Positions 10,848-24,496 of a DNA stretch of 64,000 bases are shown piece after piece. The DNA is from Knoxdaviesia capensis (Eukaryota; Ascomycota; Sordariomycetes; Microascales; Gondwanamycetaceae): contig LNGK01000008.1 of assembly GCA_001510575.1 (NCBI GenBank), positions 4,784,981 through 4,848,980 on the forward strand. The letters run 5' to 3'. How positions within the stretch are numbered: the first letter of the stretch is position 1; each line of letters opens with the position of its first letter. The notes under the pieces were generated by a model. That model searched no databases. It worked only from the letters and a program-made list of their open reading frames with translations, and was not told where the DNA came from. Both the position numbers and the translations under genes were made by a program.

Positions 10848-12272
10848 TTACTCATCCAGCTCCTCAACCTTTGGCGCAATATAGCTACGCTGGGTGGGTT
10901 CCGGCGTAGATGTATTGACCTGAGTATCCGTTGCCGTTGTGGTGGCACTGGCGGGGTTCACGGCACCGACAGAAGCATTGAAGGCCGGGGACGCTTCAGA
11001 CAGACCAGCGGTTGTCTTGGCCTTCTTCTTCTTCTTCTTAGGACCAGTCTATTACATATAAAAAAACGAATTAGTTAGTTAGCAGCTGTCAACGACCTTA
11101 GGCCAGACTGCCAGACTTGTCTTACCTCGTGCCATGCCCACACGGGCCGGAAGCTATCCATGAACGACACATCTTCCCACAGGTTGGGGAACAACCAGAG
11201 ACCGGGGGACGCGACGAAGTAGGTGATGCAGAACAGGATAACACGGAAGATAGCCATCAGGAAGAACAAGCCCAGGAGCATCAGGAAGCCCCAGCTCAAG
11301 TAATAAACGCCCAGACGGAGCTTGACCGGCCACAACGGGTACAGCACAATCAAGAAGATAGCAACCAGCGCAAGCGCAGCATACACCTTGCGTCGGATCT
11401 GGCTGCCCTCCCAGAGCCACACATAGTACATGTCGTCCTGGGCCTCCTGATGCGGCTCAATGGTCACCGTCCACAGACCCTTTACACGCTTCACCTTCTT
11501 GCCACCCTTCACCTGGTTGGCCGCCTCCTGTTCGTCCTCAGTCTTGCGCACGCGCAGGGCTAGCATCGACATCGGGAGGAGTTTGAATGTATTTTCGAGG
11601 GACGCACGGTCGGTGATCTCGGGGAGGAGGGGGTTCTTCTTTCGCGCCTTTTCATATGCGGGGGACTCGAGTGCTCTCAGAGCGCGTTTGACTGTTGAGG
11701 AGAATGAGCCAGATTAGTTAAAAGTCAGAATGGCGATCGTCGCAGATGCGGGGAGCTGCGAACGGGCACACCATCCAAACAAGCCGTAAAAACCTAGACA
11801 TACCTCGAAACATATCCTTCCGCTCGCCATTAAGAATCGATGTTCGCGGCTTCAGGTTCTGACCCCGCAGGAACGAAGCGACCGCTAGAGCTATCGGGTT
11901 AGGAGGTCCGGGGACAATAGGCTGGGGACCACCGGGGCCACCAGGGCCGCTGGCCTGCGACTGGACCTGAGGAACTTGATTCGGATGCGGATGCGGGTGC
12001 GGGTGTTGGTGTCCGGAGTGGTCATCTCCGGGACCTCCAACGGCTCCCGGGCCGGCACCAGGAGCAATGCCCTGGCGCTGCATCTCCATACGGCGCATTT
12101 GCTGCTCCTGTGCCTGCTTCTTGAGAACCTCAATAAACTCCGGCACGGACATGCCTTGGCGCTGGGCCTCCATGGCTAGCTGGCGCTGCATGGCTTGGAT
12201 CTGTTCGGGAGAGGGCTTCTGTCCACCCGGAAGGGTGAACTGGAGGCCCCCGGCGGGGGGTGGTGTTGCCAT
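10848..12272 (-). CDS. sec62: Translocation protein Sec62
   Basis: Exons 12272-11804, 11691-11126 and 11048-10848 encode 411 residues. The N-terminal half is hydrophilic, with Gln/Met-rich helices, a His-Pro repeat (about residues 90-98) and a Gly/Pro-rich linker. A conserved Sec62 block follows (KRALRALESPAYEKA, then KGLWTVTIEP). Two membrane spans lie near residues 259-277 and 286-316. The tail begins with a Lys-rich patch (PKKKKKKAK). Sec62 works with Sec63 at the Sec61 channel of the ER for post-translational import. The start ATG sits in the context gccATGGCA (read on the minus strand), and no upstream in-frame ATG is needed. It is divergent from dib1, with about 700 bp between the start codons. 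The His-Pro stretch is an unusual local feature. Confidence 0.92.
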
Positions 12273-12978
12273 GGTGGCGTAGTTGAAGTGTTACAGGAGA
12301 AAGCGAGAGGGATTGAGAACTGGTGCTTGAAGCGAGAGGACACAGGACACAGGAAGGTGGTTGGTGTTGAGATCGTGGACAGCAATATCTCGAATTCACA
12401 GGTAAAGGAATATCCTGATTGATCGGATCGCGGACCAGGGGGTTCAAATGGGAGGAGTGAGAGACATGCTAGAAGTTAAATAAATCATCTGAGAATGGCG
12501 GATGTGATTGTGGGATGCAGAATATGGGAAGGGAGAAAATGAAGAGGAAGACGAAACGAGATCAGCTCTTTACGGAATAAGGAGAAGGAAAACAACCATG
12601 TTCTTCAAAGAGTTCAGTTTCTGACTTGCTCATGGTGTGGGTGGGTTAAGTGTCAAAAAAGTCTGGTAACTGTGTTCTCTTCTTTGTATACTATTGTAAA
12701 ACAAACCCCAAACGCCACAATTTGGAGAGCGCCACATCTTGGTTCCTCTCACCGCCAAAAAGTTTCTTGACAATTCTGCCGTCTTCAACCCCTCCATATC
12801 TTATCGTGACTATTGTTACATGCGAATGTCCTTCACCCACGATATTCCATCAAGTTCCAGACTCTCTAAAGTTCATATCCGATCGCCCGTTACTTGATAC
12901 ACACGGAATCGACCATTGAGACTTGATAAACACTTCCTCACCCGTGACAACCTCTCCTCCCAACAACACTAGTTCACC
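12273..12978. promoter_or_regulatory. Shared divergent promoter region of sec62 and dib1
   Basis: The 706 bp separate the two start codons. No other gene is seen. No clear TATA box or named factor site is claimed. Confidence 0.5.
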
Positions 12979-13576
12979 ATGGGCTCTGTTGTGCTCCCCC
13001 ACCTTAACAGCGCCTGGCACGTCGACCAGGCCATTCTCAGTGAGGAAGAGCGGCTGGTGGTGATCCGCTTCGGCCGTGACTGGGACCCCGATTGCATGCG
13101 CCAGGACGAGGTGCTGTACAAAATTGCCGACCGGGTACGCAACTTCGCTGTTATTTACCTCTGCGATATCGACCAGGTCCCCGACTTCAATCAGATGTAC
13201 GAGCTGTACGATCCGTGTACCGTGATGTGTAAGTGGTGCCCCTTGCTGTGATATCGTGGCTTCCTGCTAATCAGGTCTATATTGCTGTACTGACTCTCTC
13301 TGCTGTCTCGGGATCAATAGTCTTCTTCCGGAACAAACACATGCTTTGCGATTTCGGTACTGGTAACAACAACAAACTCAATTGGGTGCTGGAAGACAAA
13401 CAGGAACTCATCGACATCATTGAAACTGTGTATCGCGGTGCGAAGAAAGGCCGCGGTCTTGTCGTCAGCCCCAAAGGTTCGTTTAATTCCCCGCCTTCGA
13501 TGTGTTCTTTTGACGGGCTTGGTACTGACTTGTAATACTTCCCTCTCCAGACTACTCAACTAGACACCGTTACTAG
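12979..13576 (+). CDS. dib1: Spliceosomal U5 snRNP protein Dib1/Dim1
   Basis: Exons 12979-13228, 13321-13476 and 13551-13576 encode 143 residues, the usual length of this family. The protein is nearly invariant across eukaryotes. Visible hallmarks are the start MGSVVLPHLNSAWHVDQAI, the segment VVIRFGRDWDPDCMRQDEVL, the run CTVMFFFRNKHM across the first junction, the motif GTGNNNKLNW and the C-terminal DYSTRHRY. It has a thioredoxin-like fold without redox cysteines and is part of the U4/U6.U5 tri-snRNP, where it blocks premature activation of the spliceosome. The last coding exon is only 26 nt and supplies the final residues. Donors are GTAAGT and GTTCGT. Confidence 0.96.
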
Positions 13577-14367
13577 AGGCCTCGTGCTATTCCATCTCTG
13601 TGTTCAACCAGCGTGCCCAGCTATATGATTCTCTCTCTATTTCTAAAGAGAAGAAGATACAGAACGATCCACCCACTTTATTGGCCCCTGCGTGGCAAAC
13701 ATTACTGACACACCGCCCGATATGATTGCCACGCCGTTGTCCATCGTCTTGCCAAGGGTTGGTCTCACTCTTCACTCCTGCTAGGAAAACATCAGGAAAA
13801 CCCATTAGAATATGATTTATGCCATCCAGAATAGTTTCCAGAATATCCAAATGCTAATTCTGTCTTTCTTTTTATATCTACACACCCCGACAAACATGTT
13901 CTTCATTCCATATGGAAACGACGAAATATAAAAAGTGAGAAGAATATATTCCCGAACTAAGGAGAAGAAAATCTTGCATATAAATTTGATCCAGAGCAGC
14001 ATGCATCAAGGGTCTATTCATTGAAAAAGCTAACAAATTTCGTCAATTGTCAAAAAAAGAGTAATATATCCCAAAGACAAGAAAAAGGTACGCCATTGCT
14101 CCCTACCACCTCTTTAAAAACTCCACTTTCGTCATCATCATCGATATGTTTTCTTGTTTCGTAAAAAGTTCGCAAGCATTGTCGTGTCAAAACCCTCCAA
14201 AATCGTCTGACAGAAAAGAAAGCATTGGAGACTGCGTTGCGTTGCAATGATCTCAAAAGAGAGAATGAACTGAAATAGATAAAATGAAGAAACCGCAAAG
14301 AAAAGAGACAAAACGAACAGAAAAATGATAATCGTAGGCATATCGTGGTATATGACAGAAATGAATC
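13577..14367. other. Convergent intergenic region
   Basis: It is A/T-rich and holds the presumed 3' UTRs of dib1 and the morphogenesis gene. No gene is seen. Confidence 0.6.
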
Positions 14368-17300
14368 TTAAAGGATGTCTCCCTGATGCGACGGCATCGA
14401 AGCGGATTGCGATAGCTTCGGAGGCGGGTAATGGCTCGACATCAACTTGGGCTGCGCAGGAGGGATTCTCCCATCAAGCTGGTGCTGTTGTTGGCCCAAA
14501 GGCGGTTGAGCAGGCTCCTCGATAACGCGACCGGGCGCGGCTGCGGGTGTGCGCCGCATATTCCTCGACGCTAGGACCAGCGGAATCATGCTCTCGAGAT
14601 TAAATGCACTATCTCGGCTCCCCGCCGCCGGCCCCCGTGGAACCGGCCGTTCATCGTCTGCATCTGAGAAGACCTCCTCGGTGTTCTCATCATCCGATGT
14701 CATGTCGGCGTAGTAATGGTGACCGGCGTGACTGTAGTACGTAGCGGATGAAGCCGGGGCCGAAGGTGACGTGACAGAGCGGATGTGCTGGCCAAGAACA
14801 CGGGGTGGTGGAGCTGAGAATGCACCCGGGGTCATCGTATTTGCACTCGCCTCGCGTGACATTGGCACCGGCCGGTCGATGAACCCGTTCTGGAATGTTG
14901 CGCTGTTGGATGATGCCTGGTGCAGGATTGGCAGGATCTGCTCGTCGTAGAGCTGTGCGCCCGACTCATCATACGTGTCAGGCGAGAACTCTGTCACAGT
15001 GCGAGACGACCGACCCTCACTCGGCGGACTCTGCTCCAGGTCGTCGAAGAAGTCGTCCAGGCTGTCGAGCTTGGTGACCAAATCGCCAATGTTGCTCTCT
15101 GCCCGGGTGTCGTCTGACAACATCGTCGCGGTGCGATCTGTAGGCGGGTAGTATCCGTATGAGAAGTCATCGGCATGGAACTCGACATCTGGGGTCGGGG
15201 TGGGCTCCGTAGCCTGGCCCTCGGTGCTCTGGCACATGTAGAATGCCGCGCGCACATTCGCTCGGCAGGACTCCATCTTCCGCGCTGGTGCGGGGATGGC
15301 CCATCCGCTGGTCTCTGGGATACCAAACAGACTCTCCGTGCGCTCATACTCTTTCCGCACCGTTTTGGACGCTGTCCGCATCGTGCTCATCCGGAGGTGC
15401 TGTCGGTCCATCGAGCTGCTAGACAGACTCATGATGTTGTCGAGAACCTTCAAAGCTTCCATGCAGTACTCAGTCTGGAGAAGACGAAGCAGTGGCGAGA
15501 TCAGATCAGACCCATGACCAGCAAGTTCCGGTTTCCGCATATCAACATCAGCGATGGCCACGGCCAGGATCTTCATGGTCTGCACCTTGACCCAGGAAAC
15601 TTCATTGGTGAGGAGACCCATCAGGAACGTAACCATGCTGAATTCAAGGTGTGGGAGGAAATACTCCTTTGCCGCCCGGAACAGATCATGAAGAAACACT
15701 TCATCGCTTCTAAATGAAGAGGTTACGTATCCTCGGAACACTCGCGCAAGGGTGTCGTATCCCTCTGACTCACATACGTTCATCAAGTTGGTTGCCGACT
15801 CCATTATGCAGGGAGTTCGAGTAGACTGGCTCATGTCATGGAGAAACCCAGGGAAATTGGCCATAATTGCAAAGAACAGTCGATTATCATCCCCAACCAA
15901 GCGGTCACTGGGAAGCTGGACAAGTTTGTCGATAATTTTCAGTGTAGGTTCGAAGCAGACTGATGATCGCAGGCCCTTGTAGAGAAGCGGCTGCACCCCG
16001 TCAAATACACCGTCCCAGCGAGATGGCTGGCCTTCAAGAAGAGCTTGGCGCATAACCGAGGATTGCAAGTCAACTTTATCCACTAGCTCGTTCAGCATCT
16101 CGACGGCCTCGAGGAACTCGCGCTCATTGATTGATTCCAGACAAGCGCATGTGGTCCAGAACAGCTGCGGGAAGGTTAAGAGGAGTTCAGGGTCAAGTTT
16201 GGCAATGAGTGTCTTCAGCGTGGTGAGAATTTCCATGGAGAAAGTCTGGATCTCTGGGTCCTGATCAGCGATGGTATTTGACAGCCGGACGAGCATGTCC
16301 CCGAGCATGAACTGGTCTAAGGACGTTGTCACACACCGGAAGATCTGGAACGATCGGCAGGCAAGGTGTCGGACCGGGCAAGATGTGGCCCAGGTCAATG
16401 ATAAACGGCCCCACTGCTCCTTGATGCCCGGGAAGCTCAATTCAAAGGTGCGCACAATCTCTCCCGTGAGAAACTCCATACTCGGGGGGACATTGTCATT
16501 GTCTCCGTTATCAACTTTGCCGTTGCTGTCGTCATATCCCCAGACCACGGATTTGTCATGCTGGCGAATCAGATCAATCAAGTTCTCAATGGATGCCCGG
16601 GTGTCAGCGGGTGTTTGGTCGTCCAGCTGCGAGATCACGAGCTCGTGAACTAAGTGGACAAGCATTTCTCGGGCATGTTCTTGAACCAATGGGGTATAGT
16701 GGTCCCACAGAACAGTCACAACTTGAAGCAGAACAGGAACATTCTCGGCAGTGAGGTTGACCGGGGCCACCATCAGATCCACCAACAAGATAAGCGAGAC
16801 CTGTCCCAGCGAGAACCCAGCCTGCTTTGTACCAATGGGGAGTGCTTCTGCTAGATCTGCACAGTATGGCATTGTGTGCACATCCATAGGTGGTGGCGAG
16901 ATATCGCGTTTCTCGCTGGGGACCATAGCCTTGGGGTTGATACGCAAGTGCAGAAACTCGACAACCTGCGCGCCGGCCGAAATTGACAGGAACACCACGA
17001 TCTGCTTTGCGTACTTGACGAAGTTCTGTTCGCGGCGTTCCAAGCATAGAGTTAAAATAAAGTCTAGCACAATCCGAACATTGCTAGGATGTGGCCCCGT
17101 TGCGAGTGCCTGCCACAGAGCCTGCACCTCGTTGTGCATGGAGTCAATCGCCTCATTGGCTTTGATGGTCATCTCAAGCAAATTGGCGAGCAACACATAC
17201 GACGGGGCTGTTGGCCCGCCGTTGGGATCGACTTTCAATTCGACCGACTGGATCCACGGCAAAATCGCTGCTACGGCGTTCCGGCGGGCAGCAGGCTGGA

Positions 17301-20300
17301 GGTCCTTGAAGAACATCGTGAACTCCGAGAATATGAAGAAAGCCATTTCAGTATGTTGCTTGACCAACCGCTTTGAAGTCTCAAACTGCGCAAGCTTGTA
17401 CACGGCCATAGTCTTATCCGAGATGCTGATGTCATAGTCCTGGATCTTCGAGCTCTTGACAGGCTGCCGTTCGTCCAACGCTCTGAGAAGCTGTGCCGAT
17501 TTCATCCGAATCTCGCTCTGGTCATTGCCAAGTGTAAAAAGACACAACGCGAGTATCTTGCCAAAGTACGTCGGATAATCGGTATGCTCGAGAAGCACCT
17601 CGGTAACCACAGTGAAATAGCTCTCCAGAACCTTGGCTGAATCGGTAAGGTAGCAACGGCTGATGCAATGGTCCATTAGGTATCCGTACTGTCGATTGTG
17701 CGTGATCAGATTCTTGAGAGCGCGTCGGCCAATGACATTCATCCGATCACTGCCCGAATTGAAGATGGCCTCAACCCAAGCAAGCAGTCTCCGGGGGTCA
17801 AACTGCAGCACCGCGCCGCTCTCGGTAGTGATATTGATGGGTCCCCCACAAAGTGCGGCCATTGCGCTCAGAGCAGCCATCCGCAGGTTGCGTTTCTCGA
17901 TTTCCATCGCGGCTGTAACTGTTCCTCGCTCTCCGACTCCCTGCTGGTCAATCATCGACTGGCGCATATTATCCTCGCGCATACGAATAGCACTTTGGTG
18001 GGGCGAGAAGCCACACCACTCTTCCATTAGAGAGAACGCTGATTTGCGGGATTCAAACGTCATCCACCTGGACGGATCAGCCGTCCGGTTGATGCCCTCA
18101 AAGAGCTCCTCAACGAGTCCGCAATAGTGGCGGCGGATGCTCTGGAAAGCCCAGTCCATTTGCACCTCTTCATCCATGAGGAACAGCTTGAGATCCCTGG
18201 TAAAGGCCACCAGATTGCCCAAAATCCACTGGTCCTCGTACACCTCCTTGACTTTGAGGAAATGTGACGTGAGCTTGTAAACCTGTGTGATCTCCGTCCG
18301 AAGCAGATCCATTTTCCTGTTCCGTCTGGGGCTGCTATTGGAACGCTGGTGGATACGCGCACGAGCTTCGTCATTGCACCGAGATACCTGGCTTTGAAGC
18401 TCTTCCAGAAGGGTATGATAGACGTGAATATTGACAGATCCCATAGCCACAACGACGGCATCTCTCACAGACGAAGAAGTGGCTGAAAGCAGAGGAATGA
18501 GGTATTTGAACAGCGTCCGGCAGGTAACAATCTTATCGGCTCCATTGGACTTTGTTGATCCAGTCCGGGCATGTTGGTTAGTCACCGAGGGAGTGAGTGC
18601 CGCACTGCCTGCATCCGCAAGGGTGGTACAAGCGAAAATAAGGTAAAGCTTCCACTGCTCGACGAGTACTTCAGGTTGTGTAGTCGGGGTGCGAAGCCCA
18701 AGGCGGGCGCTGCCGGGATCGGCATAGTAAGGCCCGCGGGTGGGTTCAGAGGCGTGCACAATGGCCTTGTACATCTGCAAAATGCGGTTGCAGATCAGAT
18801 CACGGCCAATGGCCACGGTGAACGGACATTTCTCAAAGGCAATCCGAACGAAGTTGGGAAATACTTTGAACCAGAGCGTGGTGTCGTATGTAACGTCGCT
18901 AGTACATAGGTCCAACAACGCACTCTGGTTATTCGTCGTCTGCATACCGCGCTGCAGACGGCTGCGCTCAGCAACGGTCAAATGCTCGTCCTTGAAGTTC
19001 ATCACCTGAACTGAGTCGTTCTCAAGTATGTCAATAATCCGGGGGGATTCGCTTGCTTTACCGAGAGCCGTATCGAACTCCTTGATAAGGCGTAAAACGG
19101 TAACGGCAAAGTGCCGAACCCGGCGGGACTGGGAACACAGAAAAAAGAGACCATGTGCTTCAACATAGTCGACTTCCGCCCACACACTGGACAGATCAAG
19201 TTTGATTGCACGTTTATCGGAGGCTGCGACAGGAGTGTCAGGCTGTTCCGAGCTGGCTTCCTTGGTCTTCTTCCGAATCTCCTCAATCCAGATCTGGAGA
19301 AGCTCGACGTAGAGGCGTAGAGTGCTCTCTATGTGGCCAGAGCCTAGCATACCACCATCAGACATCGTTGAGTATCGATCGTCAAAGTTGAAGATGAAGC
19401 GAGAGAAGCCCATGGTGACTTGTTGTGCGTGAGACTGCCGGGCAATGGCCTTGACTGATCGGGCGGATGACTCGGCAATATTCGACTGGACATGAGCCGT
19501 TCCGGTACACAGAAGGTTGATGAGAGGATTGAAAGGGATATCCGCAGAAACACAGCGAGGAAGTGCTTGGACAGCGACGTGCAGCAATTCATAAAATGCC
19601 TGCTTCTGATCAGCTGGGCTCTGGTGATCATCGCGGCGCGAGAAGTTGAATGTGTCGGCAATAGGCGTCTTAGGTCCCGGACTATTGAACTTTTCATCCA
19701 AGGCTGCCTGTCCTCCAAAGGTGTTGTCGCAAATGATGGTGATCTTTCCCAAGATATCACAGAACTGGTTGTAGTATTCACGGGTGCCTTCGGTAAACGC
19801 ACTGGTCAATACTGGCCGGGACAAGATTTCCACCTCTTCGCATTTTCCAACAACCACAGCTGCGAACAGTGTATTCCGGGGTGTGGTGAACGTTGGAGAG
19901 GTCGGGGGCATCCGATCTGGGATGGCTGGAGGGACTTGGTAAACAGGGAATGCTGGACGGCCCTGGGCGCCTTTCTCAAGGTCGGCAATGATGGCAAGGA
20001 ATGCTCGGATTCCAATGACTATCCGGTCTGGATCCAGCATCTCAACCTTCAGCTCACGGTTGGACATGAACAATTCGGCGTTAATAAGAGGGAAAACGAT
20101 CGTGCGGAAGCAGTACTCGGGATATTTATATCCAATGGAACGGATAATTTGGATTAGCGGGTCGACCACGATGGATTCAGCGGCAACAAGACTTCGTTTG
20201 GTATGCGGTATAACAATCTTCATGATCTCATCTAGTTTGCGTACAGTTGCTTGGTTGGCGTCGTTGGTTCGGTAGAGATAGGTCCAGACAAGGCGATGAA

Positions 20301-22313
20301 TGACTTGAAGACAAGCAGCGCGGCTATACTTGTCCTTCATTTTCTGCTGCAGTGACACGGTGAGTTGGGCCCATTGTGTGGTGAAAGTTTCCGGAGGCGA
20401 GACGCAAAGAACTGTAGCATATAGAGGAAAGGCGACGATCCAATGGCGTGGTTTGGCATACATTTGGCTCAATCGGGGGCCAACAGCACTCAGAACATCC
20501 CCCCATTTGGGGTGGGAGAACTCTTTGTTGGTGGCCTTGGCGGCGATGGAATGGAAGAGCATGTCTAGCATCTGGCAAAATGCCGTCTTAACCCGTTGGC
20601 CGTGAGACTTGTTGTATAGTCGGCAGAGAGTCAGGAGAAAATCACAGGACTGCTCCCACATATCCTCCGGGGTGACCTTGATGCGCAGGTACCGCATGCC
20701 CCAGAGAACGAGCTCGGCCTTGCCTTCAGACTCGCGGCCGGAAGCTGAATTGGGGCTCTTGATGACAATCTCGGCCAGAGTGCGGTCAAGGTCATTCGTG
20801 AATCGTTCAGTGACAGTCTTGAAGCTGATGTCGCTCATAACACCCAGGAGTTGGGCGAATAAGTGCCAATTGGAGGTTTTCAGGGGAGAGAAGCCCAGTT
20901 GGTCACTATCAGCAATCTTGAGCTGGCCAAAGATGATTCCTTCCAGCTTGTCCTCCATTTCTTGTGAAATTGATGCAAGATTACTCTGGCTAATAACTTC
21001 CAGAAGGACCCGACAGAGGATGTATATGGACACTGTTGATTGTCGTTCCGCATGCGCGACAGATTCCTGCTTTGATGCAGCCGCAGCCTGGACCGCTTGA
21101 AGATCGGGAGATATAAGACCATGGCCAGGCGCCACCGGCTCGGTGTTGCGTCGGGTGAGGGCGGGAATCGTGTTGCTGCTTGGTCCGGGTTTCGACTGTG
21201 CCTGAGTTCGGGCCTCGTTCGCAGCGTCACTCTTTCCCTTTCTCCAGAGCATAACGAGGTCGATCAGAGACTTCGGCTTCTGGCTAGCGAGTTTGCCCAG
21301 AGCAACGATAGCTCTGTCGAAAGCAGCGTCGGCACCAGGGCCACATATCTGTTCGACGCGGGGTTCCGGCTCAAATGGAACGGTGATACAAGCATTGAGC
21401 TTTTCCTCGGCTTGAGTGATGAACTATATCAGACAGACCAGGCAATATTATTAGAAAAAGAAAAGAAAATCCCACATATTCTTGTCAAGCCAAGTGAGAA
21501 GCCCGTGCAGGAGCAGAGACTTGGAGCACTAACAGAGGTGAAGAGAACATGAAGAGCATATTCCCCCACAGTTTTTTGCTCATTACTGTGGTTATGGTGG
21601 CGCGAGGATTGAGAGTGGTGGTGGCCATGATCACGGCGCCCTTTGCCGCTCTGCATTCTTTCGAGCTTCCGGGTGGTAGAGGCGTATGTGGTTGGATCGG
21701 AGGCTCCCCCAGTTCGTTCGGGGCCGGAGGTAATGGATGTCGGTGATAAAACTCCGCTCGTCGGCGGTAGTCGTTGAGGTTGATCGGGGTCGTGACGGCC
21801 TGGGGGTTGCATCTCCAGACGATCAGAGGTGAGGCCGGCGCCGGCAGCAGCTATAATCTGAGGGCTCAGAGGGCTGGACGACGAGCTTGCAAGACTCCCA
21901 TTTCGCGAATGCTGGTAGCCGTGGACAATCGAAGTCTGGCGGTGGTGTCCATAAGAGGCGCTCTTGGGATCTATGGGACGCTCGACGACGTTTGCCAGAT
22001 TGGTACGGCCCTGGGAGATCTGTAGTCGCGGAGAGGTTATGGTCGGCGGTGAGGACAGTTTGTCGATGGAGGATTCGCGGGAATGTGGCACAGATCGCAG
22101 ACCGGCCTGGCCAAGAAGCGGCGGACGAAGCGTGCGGTTCCAATCTCCTTCCTCCTCTTCATCCTCCTCGTCCAGTCTCGTAACGGCGCGAGGGGAGAAC
22201 AGGAGAGGATCACTGGCCGGATCGGGGACGGCCTGCGACGGAGCGGCTTTCGGGAGAGAAAGGTCGGGAGGAGTTAGCCGGAGGACTCGATACAACAGCG
22301 TGTCATGGATCAT
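14368..22313 (-). CDS. Cell morphogenesis protein, Tao3/PAG1/Furry family
   Basis: Two exons, 22313-21534 and 21423-14368, encode 2,611 residues. Exon 1 (260 residues) is a low-complexity Ser/Pro/His-rich region that ends with the conserved TVGEYALHVLFTS. Exon 2 continues FITQAEEKLNACI and then the long helical-repeat body typical of the family (LLDLMLWRK-type start, many HEAT/ARM-like helices). The last 350 or so residues are acidic and Ser/Pro-rich. Family members are scaffolds of the RAM/MOR network: they bind NDR kinases (Cbk1/Orb6/CotA) with Mob2 and control polarised growth and septation. The intron uses a GTTAGT donor and a TATAG acceptor. The ATG at 22313 is the first in frame before the acidic EEDEEEEGDW segment. 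The length agrees with other filamentous fungi. Confidence 0.93.
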
Positions 22314-23957
22314 GAAGGAAGTAGGTGGGGGAAGGTTTGAACAAGATTGCACGAGATATTGCGTAAGGAATTAATGTGGTGGTAGTACTAAGTGAAATAT
22401 CACAGCGCGATACTGTTCATAAAGGGAGGTCTTCACAATATCCCCGAAGAGAGCACAGCAGACGGTCCAAGTACAAGCACATGTCTCTAGACCTAGTGAT
22501 GGAGGCACACAAGGTACAACGACGGAACATGTGACGAGACAGAACGAGGCAGCACAGGCGCTTAGAATTGAACATACCCATTTCCAGTCGATCCAATGTA
22601 CCGCCGACGTCCAACAAACATCAGCAGTTGGAGACTCAACGACGCAGGGCGATTGGTTGGACGGCCAAGAGACTAAGGAATCTGACGGAACGAAACAATT
22701 GCAAACAACGACATAAAGTCAAACAAAATGCGCTTATGGTAGGATTCGCTAACTATGCCATCTCAAGAAGTCATATATAGACGTACGTGAATACCCAAAA
22801 AGTAATAACTGGCGATCGGCGCTTGGAAGATGCGAAGATTGTATCCCAAGATCAGTGATGAGTCAAGATTGTGGCCTATGGGGATGAAGAACAACTAAAA
22901 AGAAGGGTTCCCTCAAGGCTCAAGGCAAGCTTTTTTTTTCGGGGCCGTTTACCCATATGCAAGGGGAATTCAGCCAATCATGGTCTGTATCCAGGCGGGA
23001 AGCGGGGCTTAGGCTGGGAGACACTCTTGGGATTTTAGCAAGGAAGGACCAACCCGTTCCAGTCCAGCCTATGAATGCTCTGATCTCATTTGGGAGAAAT
23101 CTACGCACCTGTTCTTGCTACCCAACTTGGTGATGATTGTCCATTACTCCTTTTCTGACGGAGGGTGCGACAAGGTTGTGCTATTTTCTATGCCGTAAGC
23201 AGCCGATCTCTGGATGGACAGATAGTCTCTGAACCAGCGTCAGTCCTTACGAGGTACCTAGACGTAACACGACGATGGTATCCCTGCTATTCCGGCATCG
23301 GGACCTGAAAGTTTGGACGTCTCCTTAGAATGTCACCAACCCAGCCAACCCCCTCTGACTTCAATGCCAGTTACCAGCCTGGTCTGTCGAAGTCTTTCAT
23401 CAGCACAAACAATCTCAGCGGGCGGGATGTCCCTCACAATCTGCAATACCATGACATACCGTGCGACGGAAAGAACTGATAATTGGCCAACAAGGAGATT
23501 CCATGAGAAATAGACCGGCTCTATGTGGATAGGGCGATATAGGTAGGGACTCGGCTGTAGTTCAATGGCACTGCATCAGCTGAAGGCAAACGCTCCTAGA
23601 AGAACTCCGAAATCGAAGTAACGGTGCACTTTTTCAGTTAGGCCCGGACCTGCTTTTGACCAAAAAATGAGAAAACCAAGAAATTATACAGATGTTGTTA
23701 TATCCTGAGAAGAGCTCAGTACTGTCAACACGGCGTAGATACGGGGCATGAAGGCATAAAATGCGTTGATCCGGTGCGCCGGGGATGTCCGGACCTAGAA
23801 GCACCCGATTCCAGTCAAATGATAGATATCACATACTTCTACCGTTAGGGATTCTTTTTTTTCTGTGTGTCGAGATGTTCAGGCACAGAATCCACATATA
23901 TATCTATGATAGCTTGAATACGTGCTAGACTAAGGCGTGTATACAAATCCACCTTGA

Positions 23958-24496
23958 CTAACTGAACAAACCAGAAAAGTCATTGCCGGTGGGTGGGTGG
24001 GTGAAGGCGGGGGACCTGGAATTTAGGTCAACGGTCTCATCCCGAACACCGAACCTATCAACGAACGCTTCAACTACCGACTTGAAATCAAAATGAAGGT
24101 GACTTGTATGTCGAAACATCAATCCCACCAAAACACACAAGATATGTATCATGTGCGCTGACTTCCATGGCATTCGACTCTTCATTGCACTTACTTATAT
24201 TTTTCGAAGCATTATCCGGGGTAAAGAACGTCGCATGAGTCTCCACTCCCTCTGGCATTTCCAGGCAAGAATCTGTAGGCATCACATTTGCCGCCGTCCT
24301 CGTGAATAACACAAGCGCGGGGGAAATCCACCAGGGCACCCTGCGAATAGTGTGAAGTTTGGACACGATGGGGTGAGAGATGATCACTAAAAGTTGCCTC
24401 ATACTTAGGGTATACTGGTATCGCAAGAAAGATTTCGGGAAGGAAAGACAAAAAAGACGAGGCCACTGGAAAGAACAACATCACAAAAATGAACAT
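23958..24496 (-). CDS. Possible small secreted protein with introns (unproven)
   Basis: An ATG at 24496 opens a hydrophobic, signal-like N-terminus (MFIFVMLFFPVASSFLSFLP). A GTATGA donor and a TTCGCAG acceptor about 65 nt later would link it to a frame reading VPWWISPALVLFTRTAANVM and then CLEMPEGVETHATFFTPDNAS. A GTAAGT donor follows, and several acceptors could lead to the frame ending at 23958. The pieces can be joined in more than one way, the unspliced first frame is also open to 24212, and no family is recognised. The low confidence reflects this; it may be non-coding. Confidence 0.2.
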
